Origin: Halorussus halobius
GTDB lineage: Archaea > Halobacteriota > Halobacteria > Halobacteriales > Haladaptataceae
DNA: 64,000 nt
Assembly (NCBI RefSeq): GCF_004765805.1
Contig: NZ_SBIU01000003.1
Span: forward strand, 978,076-1,042,075
Direction: 5' to 3'
Numbering within the stretch: position 1 is the stretch's first letter; each line of letters starts with the position of its first letter. A program made the position numbers and the translations under genes. Shown here in pieces: positions 34,877-44,101 of this stretch. The notes under the pieces were generated by a model. That model saw only the letters and a list, made by a program, of their open reading frames with translations, had not been told where the DNA came from and did no database searches.

Positions 34877-35230
34877 ATGGACTTCGATACGGACGTCAGC
34901 AGTCGCGGAACGCTCGCTCGCGTACTCGTCGCCGCCTTCCTCGGCGTCGCAGCGATTCGGTGGCTCTGGTCGGGCAAGCGGGCGCGCGGCGCGCTGGCGG
35001 GCGTCGGCGCGCTCGCGCTGGGCTACGCCGCCACGAGCGAGTCCCCCGAGCCGGCGGAAGCCGTCGACCTCGGCGGGGCTGATGAGAGCGCCGATTCGAC
35101 CGACGACGGCGTCGGCGCGACCGACGAGGACGCGGAACTGCGCTGTGCGGCGTGCGGGGAACCCATCCAGTTGGGCGAGTCCCGCGGGCCGAACGAGAGC
35201 GGCGAAATCGTCCACGACGCCTGTCGGTAG
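34877..35230 (+). CDS. membrane-anchored zinc-ribbon protein (DUF2892-like)
   Basis: A 117-residue protein. The N-terminal 55 residues hold two short hydrophobic helices (LARVLVAAFLGVAAIRWL, ALAGVGALALGYAA), as in DUF2892-type small membrane proteins. After an acidic linker, a CAACGEPIQLGES ... HDAC segment provides two CxxC/HxxxC half sites, a truncated zinc ribbon. It is the last core gene before the island boundary. Function unknown. Confidence 0.75.
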   Translation: MDFDTDVSSRGTLARVLVAAFLGVAAIRWLWSGKRARGALAGVGALALGYAATSESPEPAEAVDLGGADESADSTDDGVGATDEDAELRCAACGEPIQLGESRGPNESGEIVHDACR

Positions 35231-35419
35231 TCGGTATCGTCGGCGTGACGTGCGGCGCGTGAACCGAGACGGTCGACCCTGACTGGCTTTGAACCGGAGT
35301 CAGAGGTTCCTGCTCGCTCCGCTGGGCGGGGTTCCTCCGACAGGGTTCGAATCCGCTCGGGAGCGCTTTCGCTGCTCACAGTTCAGTCGCTGCGCTCGTT
35401 CACGTTGTTCGCAGGAAAA

Positions 35420-35433
35420 TGCCGCCTCCCGGA
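35420..35433 (-). other. putative attachment site: 3' end of a tRNA-Phe-like sequence
   Basis: On the minus strand this reads TCCGGGAGGCGGCA, which matches the last 14 bases of haloarchaeal tRNA-Phe (T-stem 3' half plus acceptor strand plus discriminator), as I recall the Haloferax volcanii tRNA. Upstream tRNA sequence is missing: beyond 35433 the sequence departs from the tRNA at once. A tyrosine integrase gene begins 43 nt further on, and base composition changes here. This is what a short attachment core left at an island end looks like. Confidence 0.65.
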
Positions 35434-35476
35434 CATATACCAAGAGTTCAAATGCCTACCCGTTCTAAATTAGAGT

Positions 35477-36736
35477 ATGCCAAGGTTGCCACCCGCGATC
35501 GAAACACTCCACACGCGGATTGAGAATTCGGAGACCCTCGCACCAGAAGATAAGGACGTCCTCCTGAAGTTCTCTTCAGAGCTCGGGGTGCATAACTACT
35601 CTGTGGGGCGATGGTCAAAGCTCCTCCAGCACTGCACGATGATGGCTGGGGATTCGTCCAAATACTCCCCAGATGAACTACCCAAGCCAGATTTAGCAGA
35701 AATCATCGGAGAGTCAAAGACAGAGAAAGACGCCGCGAAGAAATACGTCAGGTGGATCAACGCGAACTATGATAACGAAGAGTCGAAACGTGACCATCGA
35801 GTCGCGCTACGAATGCTTGGTGGGCACCTAACAGAAGGTGATTACGAGGAAGAGAAACCATCAAGCGTTGAGTGGATCTCGGCTGATCTCCCTAAGGACT
35901 ATGATCCAAAGCCCGACCCGACGAAGATGTGGTGGTGGGACGATCACATTGTTCCCGTCCTGAATAACGCTAAATACGCACGCAACAAGGCAGCGGTCGC
36001 TGTAGACTGGGATGCTGGTCCACGCTCCGGGGAGTTTCGTGAACTCACTGTTGGTGACGTTAGTGACCACAAGTACGGGATGGAGATCACCGTTGATGGG
36101 AAGAAAGGTCGCCGCTCAATGGTGCTCATCTCATCAGTCCCATACCTCAAACGCTGGTTAGAGGTTCACCCTCGGGGTAACGAGCCTGATGCACCGCTTT
36201 GGTCGGACTTAGACACCGGGCGGGATGTGAGCTACAACATGAAGTTGAAGATGCTTCGAGCACCCGTCAAGCGAGCGGTTGATAACGGCGATCTCAGAAA
36301 GCCATCGAAGATGGAATTCACGCGGATGCGGAAGTCTTCCGCGAGTTACCTCGCGCGAAAGAACGTGTCACAGAATCATATAGAGAACCATCATGGCTGG
36401 GTGAAAAACAGCGATGAAGCTCGACGATATATCGATGTGTTCCGGGAGGATACTGCTCGTGAAGTGGCCCGTGCCCATGGAGTAGACGTTTCGGAGGATG
36501 AGATCGAGGATATCGGGCCGGTGCAGTGTCCACGTTGTCAACGCGATACGCCCAGGGGAGAAGCCCAATGTATGTGGTGTGGGCAGGCTCTGGGTCCGAA
36601 GGGTGTCGAGCGGCTCGAAGAACGGGAAGAACGACTCTTCGACTCCGCGTTGGAAGCTGATGGCGACATGAAAGAGCGAGTCAAGAGCATCCAAAGCGAG
36701 ATCGAGGAACTCCGTTCATTGGGGCTTGAGATATAG
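35477..36736 (+). CDS. tyrosine recombinase with C-terminal zinc ribbon (island integrase)
   Basis: A 419-residue haloarchaeal tyrosine integrase. The catalytic residues visible are R183 (GPRSGEF), R285 in RMRKSSASYLA, H306/W308 (HHGW) and Y318 (RRYIDV). The box II His that normally precedes Arg is replaced (R283), and the second His is K286. After the catalytic domain comes a C4 ribbon (CPRCQRDTPRGEAQCMWC) and a coiled-coil tail. The gene begins just inside the putative tRNA-Phe attachment site, so it is the likely integrase of the island. Codon use is AT-richer than the core genes to its left. Confidence 0.88.
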   Translation: MPRLPPAIETLHTRIENSETLAPEDKDVLLKFSSELGVHNYSVGRWSKLLQHCTMMAGDSSKYSPDELPKPDLAEIIGESKTEKDAAKKYVRWINANYDNEESKRDHRVALRMLGGHLTEGDYEEEKPSSVEWISADLPKDYDPKPDPTKMWWWDDHIVPVLNNAKYARNKAAVAVDWDAGPRSGEFRELTVGDVSDHKYGMEITVDGKKGRRSMVLISSVPYLKRWLEVHPRGNEPDAPLWSDLDTGRDVSYNMKLKMLRAPVKRAVDNGDLRKPSKMEFTRMRKSSASYLARKNVSQNHIENHHGWVKNSDEARRYIDVFREDTAREVARAHGVDVSEDEIEDIGPVQCPRCQRDTPRGEAQCMWCGQALGPKGVERLEEREERLFDSALEADGDMKERVKSIQSEIEELRSLGLEI

Positions 36737-37090
36737 AACATACACTTCCGGTAAAGCCCCAAGATAGAGTTAGATTCGGTCTTGTTCTCTGATATCATTT
36801 TTCAGTTATAACTAGTCCCCTGTTCGTTTTCGATTTGTATCCTCTCACAACCGAACCAATTCAGTCAACTCAGATTCGCTGTACAGCAGCGGGATGATAT
36901 CTCATTGACTTTCGGCGGTTGGTAGACTCAACCAAATCCACCGGACAGAACTCCCCCTTGTGATTTCGGAGGGGTCACAAGCCACTCAACACAGATAGTG
37001 ATAAAAACGACATATGGAATTGATACATGGCAAGGGCTACGATCCGTAATCGGCATCGAAGTTTTGTCAATAGAGTATACACCTTCTATT
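36737..37090. other. 354-bp AT-rich gap
   Basis: Nothing coding is supported between the integrase gene and the small acidic protein gene. The interval is AT-rich with short T-runs near 36796-36802 (TTTTTC) that could end the integrase message. Confidence 0.6.
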
Positions 37091-37276
37091 ATGGACGAGG
37101 AAGAGTTCCGGCGCTACTTCACTAGTCTCGATCAGTTAGATCGGATGTTCAGCCATCCAATCGATGATCACGCCGAAGATGAAGAAGACAAGCCACCAGA
37201 GCAGGTGGATGATGCTGAACTCGATGCAGAACTTACTAACTTAGAAGCGGAACTGCGAGAAGATCTCAGTCGGTAA
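37091..37276 (+). CDS. small acidic protein (61 aa)
   Basis: A 61-residue, strongly acidic protein MDEEEFRRYFTSLDQLDRMF followed by Asp/Glu-rich and helical sequence. The internal start at 37091 is preferred because the longer reading from 36998 adds a leader unlike the acidic body. It may be a fragment of a larger protein or a small regulator; no motif identifies it. Confidence 0.5.
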   Translation: MDEEEFRRYFTSLDQLDRMFSHPIDDHAEDEEDKPPEQVDDAELDAELTNLEAELREDLSR

Positions 37277-37483
37277 GTTCAGTTCACAGTTGAGCAGAGC
37301 CGTCAAGCGCGGGCAGCCCAGTAACCCTATCACTACGATACGGCGGGACAACCCCCTACCACGCTGCAGACGCACGCCACCGACGTCCCAGCGGACGCCC
37401 AACCACGTGATGAAAACTTGGACTATTCGACGGTCTGAAGCGCCCGAATTCGGCCACCTCTCCCCTCAGAGGTCGATTCGTTC

Positions 37484-37786
37484 CTAAGTACTATTGACGT
37501 AGTATTCCAGAGACTGAATGGTCGCTTCATCACCGGTGGGCCATCTCCCGTTTTTGCGGACACCAAACCCTGCTCTCTGAGAAATTCGAGGAGGGTTTGT
37601 CCGTACAATTCTTTGGACCTGTTGTTCAGTCCTTCCGCAGAGTACCGGGTATTCGCGGTGATGTATTCCCAGGATGGTTCGTGGTCGCGCGGCAGTCCAT
37701 CCAGTTGAAATTGCTCGTGGAGAATCGCTGGTAACTGTTCTTCGAGTGTTTTCTGGTCGGCACGTCACCTCACTCTGAGTCGTCAC
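37484..37786 (-). pseudogene. degraded small gene with two compensating frameshifts
   Basis: The clean reading needs two frames. From near 37760 to about 37565 the reading that looks like protein is KTLEEQLPAILHEQFQ, then HEPSWEYITANTRYSAEGLN and ELYGQTLLEFLREQG, but this frame lacks a start codon (a TGA precedes it). At about 37560 the good reading jumps to the frame that gives GVRKNGRWPTGDEATIQSLE and ends at 37484. The annotated single frame covers neither whole. This is a decayed gene of unknown family. Confidence 0.65.
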
Positions 37787-37931
37787 CTCGTGTTCGATCT
37801 AATTCTTCTAAGATGCGTTCGGCGTCGTAGGCGAACGGGAGATCGCTCGCTGCGATTGCCTCCAAATCATCTCGTAGGTCCTCTGCCGTGTCGATAGCCG
37901 ACTGGTATGAGTCAGAAGCTTCAGAACTCAT
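37770..37931 (-). CDS. small acidic helical protein (53 aa)
   Basis: A short frame: MSSEASDSYQSAIDTAEDLR, then LEAIAASDLPFAYDAERILEE and an acidic end. The composition (helical, acidic, no Arg/Pro clutter) is that of a real haloarchaeal protein. Its end overlaps the start of the degraded gene above. It could be an antitoxin-like or regulatory miniprotein; no motif decides. Confidence 0.5.
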   Translation of the reverse strand: MSSEASDSYQSAIDTAEDLRDDLEAIAASDLPFAYDAERILEELDRTRGDDSE

Positions 37932-38056
37932 GTTGACTCTGTTCACCTCTGTTCGGTCGATTGTTGCTCAAATGCATAGTAGTTCTAATTTTGAGTAAGT
38001 AGTGGTTTGATTCACTGTAAGTTAAAACCTTGGAGCCCGAAGAGGAGGATAACAAC

Positions 38057-38581
38057 ATGCCGAACGACACCTCAAACACCTCTGATGACGAAACAGAGAC
38101 TGTCGGGAATTTAGAGAAAACCAGCAACTCGGGCTCTGAATACCCTGATAAGAACAGTAAATCCGTAGACGCTACTGAAGATACAAAACCGGATGATGAA
38201 CCGGAAACCGAGATTGATCATCAGAAGGTCAGAGACTTCTTCCAGAAGAAAGGCGCAGTAGAAATCCTCGCTCAGCTCGCTGATGGGCCCAAGCGATTCA
38301 GCGAAATCGATGATGCACTCGCGGTGAGCCACGGCACGGTTGCAAGTCGGCTCACCGAAGGTGCCAAAACTGGACTCTGGAAAGAGTATTTCCAATATCC
38401 AGATGATGGCGGGAAAATCAAGCTATACCAACTCAACCCTGAAGCTGAAGACCTCGCTGAGATCGCTCAACACAACAATATCGCTGAGACAACGGAACGC
38501 AAACGACAGGCCACCGAACAACACGCCGATGCTGTCTCGAACTTCCAAGACGAGATCAAAACAGACGACTCTGAAACGTGA
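38057..38581 (+). CDS. winged-helix transcription regulator
   Basis: A 174-residue protein. The first 60 residues are Thr/Ser/Asp/Glu low-complexity sequence. A winged helix follows: GAVEILAQLADGPKRFSEID, then HGTVASRLTEGAKTGLWKEY and the wing KIKLYQLNPEAE, as in HxlR/MarR-like regulators, and a C-terminal helical region. The ATG at 38057 is preceded by GAGGAGG at 38042-38048, a good SD; a TTG at 38030 is a weaker start. It precedes the transposase-like gene and may regulate island functions. Confidence 0.78.
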   Translation: MPNDTSNTSDDETETVGNLEKTSNSGSEYPDKNSKSVDATEDTKPDDEPETEIDHQKVRDFFQKKGAVEILAQLADGPKRFSEIDDALAVSHGTVASRLTEGAKTGLWKEYFQYPDDGGKIKLYQLNPEAEDLAEIAQHNNIAETTERKRQATEQHADAVSNFQDEIKTDDSET

Positions 38582-38816
38582 GCACCACAATCAACACTCA
38601 AGTGGCTGTATATTTTGCTCTTGATGGATTCTGTATACTTTAGAGATGATTCCGACGTGGAGGACACTACGTTCGGTTGTTTTTACCCAATATTGAAAAA
38701 TAAGACACATTATAATTTGTCGCCGACGTGAATTCTTCTCGGTCTGTGGGGGATATCGACAGACAGCGACACTCATTCTATGGGGCCATATTATAGAACC
38801 CAAGAGGCGACTTATT

Positions 38817-40991
38817 TTGCTCTTAGCAACTGTTGCGGCATCTGAATACGGGGGCAATCACTTATCACGCACCACAAGTTATGATAATCTATATTTGGTG
38901 TACGACGGCCCTCCAATCAAGCATACTGATGACTCAGCTCCTGTGCAGGCACCAGACGATGGCACCTACACAGCGCCGACTGCCTATGCACCGTTTCCAG
39001 AGAAGGATGGCGTTGATTCGGATAGACGGAAGTATGGACCGATAGAACGCCGTGGGATTGACATCCAAGTCTCTTCGCCCGTTGATGACGTTGAGACGTT
39101 ATTCCGTCGGACACACCTCACTGCGCAGTTTCATGCCGAGAATCGTGATTTCTGGAAGGATATATCAGAGTATGAGAACGATGGTGGGAAGCTCTATGAT
39201 GAGGTTGTTCTGAATCTCTGTGACGAGAAACTGGCACTTGAGGGGATTAATACGGCGGAACTTGATATCCCCGAGCGCCGGCTGAAAGCGCTCTTTCTGC
39301 GATTGGCGCGCGGGCAAAATGGGACGGAACTGCATGCGTACTTATCTGGTCCCGATCCTGTCGATTCTGTCGTTCATACACTGCTCGGGTACGAAGGGCC
39401 GGATGATATCCCCTCGTACAACGTCTTACAGCGTGAGTTCCGCGAGCTTAGCGAAGGCAACGATATAGATCTGGATGCCTTCAAAGATGCGGTTACCAGG
39501 ACTGTGTATGCTGTCTTTCGAGCGGGAGTCGTTCCACCGGACGCAATCAAGGAATCGTACAGTTTTGATGCTGTTGCGCCGCCACTAAATGAGAAGTCAG
39601 TCTCACGTGAGACGAAAAAAGAAGAACTACGAAATTGGGTGCGTCTCTTGCTGGATCACACCACCGACCCGCTAACGTTCGGCCGCACTACCGAGAAGGT
39701 TAATCACGATATGCGGGCGTTTATCGGTGCCCTCGCTACATCGGCACTATTTGACTGTGGCTTAGAAGAAATGAAAGATGTCTGTGATTGGGACTATCCC
39801 CGAGAGAATATCCCATCCGGCGGCTGGCTACACAACTACGTCCCTGAACGAGTACCGGCCGAGTATGACTTACGCGACTTTACTCCTGACGCAGATCCCG
39901 CTTCGATACCATCCATCGATGCACAATTCGATGCGGTACATACCCGGACGCTGGCCCTAGCGAAGGAGTTTGGATTTTGGTCACGGTCAGATCCGCTCAA
40001 TATTGGCGCTGATATGTTCCGCATCGATTGGACAGGAGACTCTCTTGAAGCCACAATCGGTCGTCCACCGAAAGCTGACAACGACGCCGTTACTGAGCAG
40101 TGGACCTTTCTCGTCGCCGGTGGCATTGACACAGAGAGCCGATTTGTCCTCGGCGGTCGTTTGGTAGCGACACTATATGACTATCCGACGGCTCTTGCTG
40201 AGATTCTATCGAATACCTTCGACACCGTCGATATCGACTCTATTTTCATCGACAGCGAAATCATCGGGGGCGAACTGATCGAGACAGTCCGACGCTTCGC
40301 GGGCGACGATTGGGTCATCAGTGCGCCGGACCACACGATTATCAAAGGTTTGAGACGGTTGACGCCAAGCAACTGCATCGGATTCGCTCAGGACGTGAAG
40401 TGGAACGTAGAGCCCAAGCCAAATGTGGTCACATATCCATACAACAGTGATGATCCGGACCTCGTCGAGATCGACCCTGAGAAGGTATTAACAGAAGAGA
40501 TACAACATGAAGAAGACGGCGAAAAGGTTCGCGTTCCACTTGCGACCGGAGATGAGGGGGATACCAGGGTTCAGGGTCCACTAGTTCCTGACGATGCAAT
40601 ACCGATGCTTACTGAAGCGTTTTCGGACCTAGCTGCACAGGACGGGGTTGGCATCAATAAACATGCCACGCATGCGACGTATCTTACGGACCGCTCCCTA
40701 CGGTATCGCTCAGGGGCTGGCGTTCGAGATGAGTATATCCAGCGGTGGGCCATCGAACCGACTATCGGCCAGATTGTCCATAATTTTATGCCACACATCA
40801 AGGGCAAAGATCCCAAACAGCGTCTGTACGGCATGCACATCGCTATTCTGTTTTACAATTGGCACACGATGATCAATCGGTGCCTCTCACCACGCGGGCT
40901 TCGGCTTGATGTCACCGATACCCAACTCCTTCAAGCAATTCGGGACGTAGCGTTTGATCCAGTGGACTACGATGCCTTCTGGTCAGAATAG
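38817..40991 (+). CDS. DDE transposase-like protein (724 aa)
   Basis: A long protein with the D-D-E pattern of IS-type transposases. The first Asp is in FRIDWTGDSLE (about 403), the second in DSIFIDSEIIGG (about 478) and the Glu in YIQRWAIEPTIGQ (about 645), followed by an Arg-rich region with YGMHIAILFYNWHTM. The N-terminal 370 residues are not assigned. Upstream in-frame starts are TTG at 38817 and GTG near 38898; no ATG lies near the start, so the true start is uncertain. Terminal inverted repeats are not clear. Confidence 0.7.
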   Translation: MLLATVAASEYGGNHLSRTTSYDNLYLVYDGPPIKHTDDSAPVQAPDDGTYTAPTAYAPFPEKDGVDSDRRKYGPIERRGIDIQVSSPVDDVETLFRRTHLTAQFHAENRDFWKDISEYENDGGKLYDEVVLNLCDEKLALEGINTAELDIPERRLKALFLRLARGQNGTELHAYLSGPDPVDSVVHTLLGYEGPDDIPSYNVLQREFRELSEGNDIDLDAFKDAVTRTVYAVFRAGVVPPDAIKESYSFDAVAPPLNEKSVSRETKKEELRNWVRLLLDHTTDPLTFGRTTEKVNHDMRAFIGALATSALFDCGLEEMKDVCDWDYPRENIPSGGWLHNYVPERVPAEYDLRDFTPDADPASIPSIDAQFDAVHTRTLALAKEFGFWSRSDPLNIGADMFRIDWTGDSLEATIGRPPKADNDAVTEQWTFLVAGGIDTESRFVLGGRLVATLYDYPTALAEILSNTFDTVDIDSIFIDSEIIGGELIETVRRFAGDDWVISAPDHTIIKGLRRLTPSNCIGFAQDVKWNVEPKPNVVTYPYNSDDPDLVEIDPEKVLTEEIQHEEDGEKVRVPLATGDEGDTRVQGPLVPDDAIPMLTEAFSDLAAQDGVGINKHATHATYLTDRSLRYRSGAGVRDEYIQRWAIEPTIGQIVHNFMPHIKGKDPKQRLYGMHIAILFYNWHTMINRCLSPRGLRLDVTDTQLLQAIRDVAFDPVDYDAFWSE

Positions 40992-41058
40992 GATGCGACA
41001 AGCCGAGAGTGGCGTACCAGAATAAGCCACTAACCTCATCTTACACGTCGAATCAACC

Positions 41059-41553
41059 ATGAGATTCCGATACTACGCTGATTCCGACATTCGTGAACAC
41101 CACGAGTACGTTCTCCAACTGTTACGGACGCTCCACGACAACCACGGTATCGTGGTGGAGATTGACCGTATCGACGAACAGCATGGGCCGATCACGGAGT
41201 TCCCCGGTGAGGTGCGGGCTTCGACGCCAGAAGACATCTACGAACGCGATCTCAAACGGAACCGTGCCCTAAACCAGTCCATCGAACCGACCCCCTCGGA
41301 AGGGTTCAAACGGTACGGCAAGTTCGATATTGCCGGCAACATCGCACTCGTTGATGACGAAGGGACTGTCCAGTGGGCTTCGACGCTGCCGGGCTATGCT
41401 GACGGCTACGGACCAGGTGTCGAGGACCGAACAGCCATGGACTTCCTCGAAGATATCGCCACGCCGCCAAGCAACCGTGTCTGTGTCGAGTGTCTCCACC
41501 TGCTGGACGGCGACGAACGCTTCTGTCCGAACTGTGGCGCAGAACTCCGGTAA
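41059..41553 (+). CDS. zinc-ribbon protein of unknown function (164 aa)
   Basis: A 164-residue protein. The N-terminal half (about 1-130) begins MRFRYYADSDIREHHEYVLQ and has no assigned fold; the C-terminus carries CVECLHLLDGDERFCPNCG, a compact zinc ribbon. It lies alone between the transposase-like gene and the convergent ATPase gene. Function unknown; similar zinc-ribbon accessory proteins recur in haloarchaeal islands. Confidence 0.65.
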   Translation: MRFRYYADSDIREHHEYVLQLLRTLHDNHGIVVEIDRIDEQHGPITEFPGEVRASTPEDIYERDLKRNRALNQSIEPTPSEGFKRYGKFDIAGNIALVDDEGTVQWASTLPGYADGYGPGVEDRTAMDFLEDIATPPSNRVCVECLHLLDGDERFCPNCGAELR

Positions 41554-41716
41554 CGAACAGTAGTAGTCCCGCGATTCCACAGCTTCCATTGTTCCTGCGC
41601 AACTAAGGGCCTGCTTGTACGCGCCGACTGATGGGCAGCACACGCTTTGGAAACAGAATCGAAGATGTCGATCACTATTCTCTCGACATCGGTCGATCCC
41701 ACAGTTCTCGACGCAC

Positions 41717-43108
41717 CTACTGCGACGCGCTCGGGTCAACGATTTGCTCAAGATCGAACAACTGCAGGTCGTCACGATCGGCTGCCGAATCATGAACAGA
41801 CTGCGTGAATCCGTTCCGGGCGAACAACGCATACTCGTGCTCAACGCCTGTACCATCGGGCGACCATCGAATTTCCTCCGTGTGGGATTCAAGTGAGGCG
41901 AGCGCGCTGTAATCGAACGGTGCAGACGTGAACTTGCACTCGCCCGTCACCATCGTCCCGTTTGCGGTGAGCCCGACGACATCCACTTCGTGTTCGTTGT
42001 ACCACCAGCGTCCGATGTCGGTGAACATCGTATCGGGATAGAGATCAGGCAAGATATCTTGACACCGAGTTTCGAATGCCGGGCTCACGAAATCCGCTAG
42101 TTCCGGTTCGATAACCGTCTCGTACGCATCGGCCCCCAATCGCTCGTACCGGTCTTCGTTCCCGTAGACGAACCGGAACCAAAACCGGAACAACGGGTCG
42201 AGAATCCGGTACCGCCCGCGCCGTGACTTCGCCTTATCTTCCGTCACCGGCACCTCCCGTTCGACCAGCCGTAGCCGCTCCAGTTTCTGCGTATACGTCG
42301 AAATCTGCTTACTCTCGATCCCGACCGTTTGCGCGATTTCATTCGACGTCGTGTTCCCGGCCGCGATCGCCTTCAGAATAGCAAAGTACCGGTTCGGTTC
42401 AGTCAACTCAGTCCGAAGGACGTACTCCGGTTCGTCATGCAGGAATCCCTGCCGTGACAGCAGCGACTGCTGGATGACTGTTCCGAGGTCACCATCCAGG
42501 TCGATGCCGTCCAAGTAGTACGGTGTCCCGCCGAACACGCCCCACGCGAACAGCAGTTGTTCGGGGGTGTAGCTTTCGGGAAAGAACGTCCGCACGGCAG
42601 AAAAGTTGAGCTGGCGGAGATCGATCTTCTCGGTGAATCGGCCATACAACGGACTGTTCCCGAGGAGTGTCGCCTCCTCCATCATACTAATCGAGGATCC
42701 GACGAGCACGAGCGTCACGCCCGTGTCACGCAACTCCTGATCCCAGAGTCGCTGGATAACCGACGGAAGACTCTCGTCGGCGTCAATCAGGTACGGGAAC
42801 TCGTCCAGCACGATGACCGCATCCTGGTCAGCGAGATACCCAAGCAGCGATTCCCACTCGTTCTCGATCCGGTCAATCCCAGGAAACGACTCAGCCGCTA
42901 CATCCACAAACGCGTCCAGTTGGATTTGCCGGGTTGTTTCAGTCGCTTGGTACAGAACGGCGTCATCGCGGTTTGTTAGTGACTCGCGGACGAGTTCGGT
43001 TTTCCCGAGACGACGACGCCCGAAAATCACGACCATATCAGCGTCGTCCGACTCATAGCAGTCTCGAAGCCGACTGAGTTCATCTTCCCGATCCACGAAT
43101 CGCTCCAT
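41717..43108 (-). CDS. AAA ATPase with DUF234-type nuclease domain
   Basis: A 463-residue archaeal ATPase. Walker A is GRRRLGKTEL (G30 to T37) and Walker B AVIVLDEFPYL (about 95-105). A wHTH (QTVGIESKQISTYTQKLERL) and a C-terminal PD-(D/E)xK-like part follow: NEHEVDVVGLTANGTMVTGE, then CKFTSAP, with D, E and K in the expected spacing. This is the ATPase_2/DUF234 arrangement, common in archaeal accessory islands and possibly tied to defence; the function is unproven. A repeat cluster lies just upstream. Confidence 0.85.
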   Translation of the reverse strand: MERFVDREDELSRLRDCYESDDADMVVIFGRRRLGKTELVRESLTNRDDAVLYQATETTRQIQLDAFVDVAAESFPGIDRIENEWESLLGYLADQDAVIVLDEFPYLIDADESLPSVIQRLWDQELRDTGVTLVLVGSSISMMEEATLLGNSPLYGRFTEKIDLRQLNFSAVRTFFPESYTPEQLLFAWGVFGGTPYYLDGIDLDGDLGTVIQQSLLSRQGFLHDEPEYVLRTELTEPNRYFAILKAIAAGNTTSNEIAQTVGIESKQISTYTQKLERLRLVEREVPVTEDKAKSRRGRYRILDPLFRFWFRFVYGNEDRYERLGADAYETVIEPELADFVSPAFETRCQDILPDLYPDTMFTDIGRWWYNEHEVDVVGLTANGTMVTGECKFTSAPFDYSALASLESHTEEIRWSPDGTGVEHEYALFARNGFTQSVHDSAADRDDLQLFDLEQIVDPSASQ

Positions 43109-43146
43109 ATCCTTTGACTGCCGCCCAACCAGATAAAACTCTCGAA

Positions 43147-43188
43147 TAGCCTAATACAGAATAGGCTAACTGAGAATTGGCTAATTGA
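43147..43188. promoter_or_regulatory. TAGGCTA repeat cluster before the AAA ATPase gene
   Basis: An inverted repeat TAGCCTA (43147-43153)/TAGGCTA (43162-43168) is followed by direct copies AATAGGCTAACTGA (43160-43173) and AATTGGCTAATTGA (43175-43188). They lie 39-80 bp upstream of the minus-strand ATPase start and so could be an operator for a wHTH protein or an AT-rich promoter with repeated half sites. Confidence 0.5.
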
Positions 43189-43283
43189 CGATTGTCCCCA
43201 GATATAATTCGGTGACAGCAGAAACAGCCCTCTATTGCCGAGGCGACTTCAAGCACGGCTGGTGTCTCGCCTCCGACCGGCGG

Positions 43284-43625
43284 CTACCGTGTGTCGCTTA
43301 TCCGTCGTCTCGCTCGCCCGTCCAGTACGTGACTGGCATACCCGGCATCATCTCGATCACTCTCTGCAACGGTTTCGAACGCCTGGCGCGAAATCTGCTT
43401 TGTCAGTAACTCACCGTCCTCAATCTTCCAGGCAAACGGCTCAGTAGGATCTATCCCCCGCTCTTGCAACATCTCCTCGTCCACGCGTAAAGACATCACA
43501 AGCTCGTCGCCATAGGCACGTGCCTGATCACGGCTCAACACCAAGTTATCCAGATACCCGTCACCATCTGGCGTAGGTGTCGCCCACTCGACTGTCCAGT
43601 CAGATCCGACGTGATTTGAATGCAT
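43284..43625 (-). CDS. hypothetical protein (113 aa)
   Basis: A 113-residue acidic protein beginning MHSNHVGSDWTVEWATPTPD with a helix DQARAYGDELVMSLRVDEEM. No motif or membrane segment. It is divergent from the 43723 gene and convergent with nothing; its stop lies in the 175-bp gap that holds the ATPase promoter. Function unknown. Confidence 0.6.
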   Translation of the reverse strand: MHSNHVGSDWTVEWATPTPDGDGYLDNLVLSRDQARAYGDELVMSLRVDEEMLQERGIDPTEPFAWKIEDGELLTKQISRQAFETVAESDRDDAGYASHVLDGRARRRISDTR

Positions 43626-43722
43626 GCCTCATCGTAGGTCGTGGGAGAAGAAAACCTTCGATGACGTGGTTCTCGATTGATCGCCAACTGTGCTTTTGCC
43701 ACTCGAAATAGAACGTGTCGCC

Positions 43723-44064
43723 ATGTCCACAGACGAAACGTATCGTGTGCGGGAGAATACGGGAAACTCGGCCCATCCCTCCGTCGATGACGTCATTGAG
43801 CTCACCTTAGAACGAGCGGCTGATCCCCGACCGGAACAGGACCCGGACGCCCACTTCGATCGATACGTCAGCACTGCTGTCGAAGCGCATAGCAAATCTG
43901 CAGTTACCGAGTGTATCTGTCTCGTCCTCATTGAGGGATTCACCCAACGCTCAGCTGGCGTCAAAGTCTTTGGCGAAGAAGACTACGTTCGCGGGATTGA
44001 GGTCGGCGTTGCCAGTCGTTCCTATCTCCGGGAGCTCCTTGATGAACAAATAACCGAGTCGTGA
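43723..44064 (+). CDS. hypothetical protein (113 aa)
   Basis: A 113-residue protein starting MSTDETYRVRENTGNSAHPS with helices VDDVIELTLERAADP and FGEEDYVRGIEVGVASRSY. The ATG at 43723 is preferred because the longer frame begins in the antisense-like 5' region. It is about 115 bp upstream of the catalytic-domain-only recombinase gene, in the same direction. Function unknown. Confidence 0.6.
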   Translation: MSTDETYRVRENTGNSAHPSVDDVIELTLERAADPRPEQDPDAHFDRYVSTAVEAHSKSAVTECICLVLIEGFTQRSAGVKVFGEEDYVRGIEVGVASRSYLRELLDEQITES

Positions 44065-44101
44065 GCAGCAAAGAGAAGCTCAGTCGAGAAGTTCGTTCCT
44101 C

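Noticed and set aside
35300..35360. T-arm-like sequence GGGTTCGAATCC suggesting a tRNA gene
   Set aside because: The flanking bases do not form a 5-bp T-stem, and no acceptor, D or anticodon stems are found around it.
37290..37487. A 65-residue plus-strand frame
   Set aside because: Arg/Pro/Thr-rich, no start signal and overlapping the pseudogene end; chance reading is more likely.
38811..41026. Terminal inverted repeats of the transposase-like gene (CTTATTTTG ... CAGAATAAG)
   Set aside because: Only about 8 of 9 bases match, the left copy would overlap the gene start, and no target duplication is seen.
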